Below, piece after piece: positions 62,665 to 64,000 of a DNA stretch of 64,000 nt; position 1 is the stretch's first letter, and each line of letters starts with the position of its first letter. The notes under the pieces were generated by a model. That model was not told where the DNA came from. It did not search any database and worked only from the letters and a program-made list of their open reading frames with translations. Origin of the DNA: an uncultured Flavobacteriaceae bacterium (GTDB lineage Bacteria > Bacteroidota > Bacteroidia > Flavobacteriales > Flavobacteriaceae); contig CANLUS010000001.1 in NCBI GenBank assembly GCA_947494325.1, positions 124,001 through 188,000 on the forward strand. The letters run 5' to 3'. A program made the position numbers and the translations under genes.

Positions 62665-63032
62665 TGTGCTAAATGAACGTGTCATTTCGAAATGAAGCTC
62701 GAGATTCTATCGAGGCGATTAAGAAATCTATTGGTTCTGCGGACTTAAGTCTCATTTCTAGATTTAGCCGTGCTGAACCTTAATGTTAACACTAAAGATT
62801 CCTCGTCACTCGTAAACTCACTCACTCGGAATGACACTTATAATTAATCCTTGTAACATGTCATTTCGAACCGAACGAAGTAAGTATGAAAAATCTAATA
62901 CTATACAGAGTTAAATCTTATTTCTAGTATTGAGCAAAACTAAAACAGCAACCGATGGGGTTGCTGTTTGAATTCTTTTACCACTAGTCTCAGAATAGCG
63001 GGAGCGGGGCTATTGAGAGTTATTGTCGCGGG
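62665..63032. repeat. Intergenic region with dispersed repeat fragments and a hairpin
   Basis: GTCATTTCGAA occurs at 62681-62691 and 62860-62870, each in a context of the kind seen in flavobacterial dispersed repeats (GTCATTTCGAACCGAACGAAG). An inverted partner CTCACTCGGAATGACAC lies at 62821-62837. A terminator-like hairpin AACAGCAACC/GGTTGCTGTT is at 62944-62968. CGCGG-N9-CCGCG (63027-63045) sits across the stop of the next gene. No open frame is credible. Confidence 0.6.
62943..62970. terminator. Hairpin between convergent secretion and immunity-like genes
   Basis: AAACAGCAACC and GGTTGCTGTTT, perfect 11-bp arms around GATGG. Flanks are only moderately T-rich on either strand. Confidence 0.6.
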
Positions 63033-63617
63033 TTACAAATCCGCGCCATCGGGGAAAACATTATTGTAACAATAATTTAGTGATTCAATAATATACTTTC
63101 CTGGAAAACCTTTAGTTCTTAACCAATTTACATAATAAGGGTCCGAATGAAGTATTTTATCTGACAAAACAAAAGCTCTTTTTTTCTCATTCTTGGTAAA
63201 CGTGTATGACCATTCATAGAGTAAATTTTTTGGCTCTATTTCAAAAGCTCTCTTTTGCATTTCGAAAGCTAAATTTTCTTCTAAAGAGTTAGATTCATTA
63301 TTTAAACCGAAATACCATTCGGCAATATGAAGTATATTGCCCATAAAAAATAAATACTCTGGATTATTTGAAAAAATCGCATATGACTGATTAAAATATT
63401 TTTTTAACAAGTTAGACAAATATTCATGATCCCCTTTCGGATATTCCTCTTCAACCAAAATATTATGAAAAAAATATAAAGATCTAATGTTTATTTCAAC
63501 GTCGTCAGGATATTGATCTAAAAACTTATTAACTAATCGAATCCCGGGATTCCAATCTTTTTTTTTATGGAAGCCAAACTCTTTTTCATAATTAAATATT
63601 TGTTCTTTCCAATTCAT
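63033..63617 (-). CDS. TPR-like putative immunity protein
   Basis: A 194-residue cytoplasmic helical protein: NPGIRLVNKFLDQYPDDVEI, then helix pairs such as PEYLFFMGNILHIAEWYFGL and KRAFEIEPKNLLYEWSYTF. The TPR-like pattern and its place 11 bases after a toxin-like C-terminus are typical of immunity genes in polymorphic-toxin loci. The last residues (FPDGADL) come from a repeat hairpin that covers the stop codon. I do not recognise a named immunity family. Confidence 0.6.
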   Translation of the reverse strand: MNWKEQIFNYEKEFGFHKKKDWNPGIRLVNKFLDQYPDDVEINIRSLYFFHNILVEEEYPKGDHEYLSNLLKKYFNQSYAIFSNNPEYLFFMGNILHIAEWYFGLNNESNSLEENLAFEMQKRAFEIEPKNLLYEWSYTFTKNEKKRAFVLSDKILHSDPYYVNWLRTKGFPGKYIIESLNYCYNNVFPDGADL

Positions 63618-63628
63618 GATTTTCTATT

Positions 63629-64000
63629 TTACGGAATAAACATTGTACCAATTCTTGGTACTCCTTTTACAACACTACCTCTAACAACAATATTCTCTCC
63701 AGCTACTCGAATAGTCTTTTCGAAAACACCGGCCGAAGGAAGCTTTCCATTAAGAGCATTTAAAACTGCTCTAATTGTTTTTTCTTGTCCTCCAAGCTTA
63801 CTAATAACTGACGAAAGATTATGCTTTTGAGCAAAAATATGCCTTAGGTTATTACGATTATTCATAATAATCCTCACAGCTTTCTCAATTGTTGACCCTG
63901 TAAATTGCGATAACGATATTACTGTAGCCTCGGATGACACTCTTGCTACGGCCTGATATGCCGCAATTTCACCTATTATTATAAAGCTCCAAGGGTTAAC
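63629..64000 (-). CDS. C-terminal part of a probable polymorphic (Rhs-like) toxin
   Basis: The minus-strand frame is open from the right edge, so the gene continues outside the window; 123 residues are visible. The first visible residues are VNPWSFIIIGEIAAYQAVA, of the kind that follows the core of Rhs/YD-repeat proteins. The end has RHIFAQKHNLSSVISKLGGQ, AVLNALNGKLPSAGVF and VVRGSVVKGVPRIGTMFIP, a compact domain with His and Arg residues that could be a nuclease. An ATG at 63940 is inside this frame, but I do not take it as the start. A putative immunity gene follows 11 bases later. Confidence 0.6.
   Translation of the reverse strand, partial: VNPWSFIIIGEIAAYQAVARVSSEATVISLSQFTGSTIEKAVRIIMNNRNNLRHIFAQKHNLSSVISKLGGQEKTIRAVLNALNGKLPSAGVFEKTIRVAGENIVVRGSVVKGVPRIGTMFIP

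Noticed and set aside
63629-63940. Self-contained 103-residue gene starting at 63940
   Set aside because: The frame stays open upstream to the window edge with sequence typical of a larger protein, so this is a C-terminal fragment.

Overview
The window looks like chromosomal DNA of a marine-type Flavobacteriaceae bacterium (Bacteroidota). It is AT-rich. Its promoters fit the Bacteroidota pattern TTTG-N19-TAnnTTTG rather than the E. coli -35/-10 pattern. Many proteins belong to families typical of this group: DUF4407, DUF4249 with TonB-dependent receptors, M56/BlaI pairs, TonB-like domains fused to M56 proteins, and lipoproteins with the Cys-rich DG..NG.E.GVDCGG motif. I see no rRNA, CRISPR array, phage, transposase or integrase. 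The two tRNAs are tRNA-Ser(GGA) and tRNA-Leu(UAG).

Layout. 1-9 kb is housekeeping: the N-terminus of an ExbB/TolQ channel protein, tRNA-Ser, type I asparaginase, a YugP-like membrane Zn-protease, a Bax-inhibitor-1 protein, an Lrp/AsnC regulator, the fatty-acid operon fabH-accB-accC, tRNA-Leu and an M20 dipeptidase. 9-13.7 kb holds a secreted esterase, a DUF4407 membrane protein, adenine deaminase and a tandem pair of small SH3-like proteins. 13.98-21.13 kb is a tight seven-gene minus-strand operon for trans-4-hydroxy-L-proline catabolism (epimerase, FAD oxidase, pyrroline-hydroxycarboxylate deaminase, 2-oxoglutarate-semialdehyde dehydrogenase) that also carries a secreted DUF885 metallopeptidase-like lipoprotein, a VOC protein and a DUF1272 protein. 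A divergent AraC regulator faces it across a region with paired direct repeats. 22.1-25 kb is a BlaI/M56 signalling pair whose operators cover the promoter.

25-32.5 kb holds small metabolic and repair genes: PhnA, MmcQ, a frameshifted GNAT gene, a cyclase, hemW, ruvC, an AAC(3)-I-like acetyltransferase, a flippase-like protein with a GT2, and a second BI-1 protein. 32.5-37.7 kb is a second BlaI/M56 operon with TonB-like, DUF4350-like and TPR partners, under three perfect AACTAA-N4-TTAGTT palindromes. 37.8-44.3 kb is a TonB-receptor/DUF4249/MG-domain outer-membrane operon without SusD. 44.3-51.7 kb holds a beta-helix lipoprotein, an M14 carboxypeptidase, an Imm63-like orphan, an S41 protease and a duplicated gene pair.

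51.97-62.66 kb is the most striking region: a complete-looking type II secretion/type IV-pilus-like machine in two divergent arms. The minus arm encodes GspF, J-like, I-like, a K-like pilin fused to a bactofilin-like solenoid, a GspC/PilP-like protein and a lipoprotein. The plus arm encodes the major pseudopilin, a minimal prepilin peptidase, GspE, secretin GspD, a GspL-like PilM-PilN fusion and a GspM/PilO-like protein. All four pilin-like proteins have Ala rather than Gly before the predicted cleavage site, and no retraction ATPase is present. The window ends in dispersed repeats, a probable immunity gene and the C-terminus of what looks like a polymorphic (Rhs-like) toxin running off the right edge.
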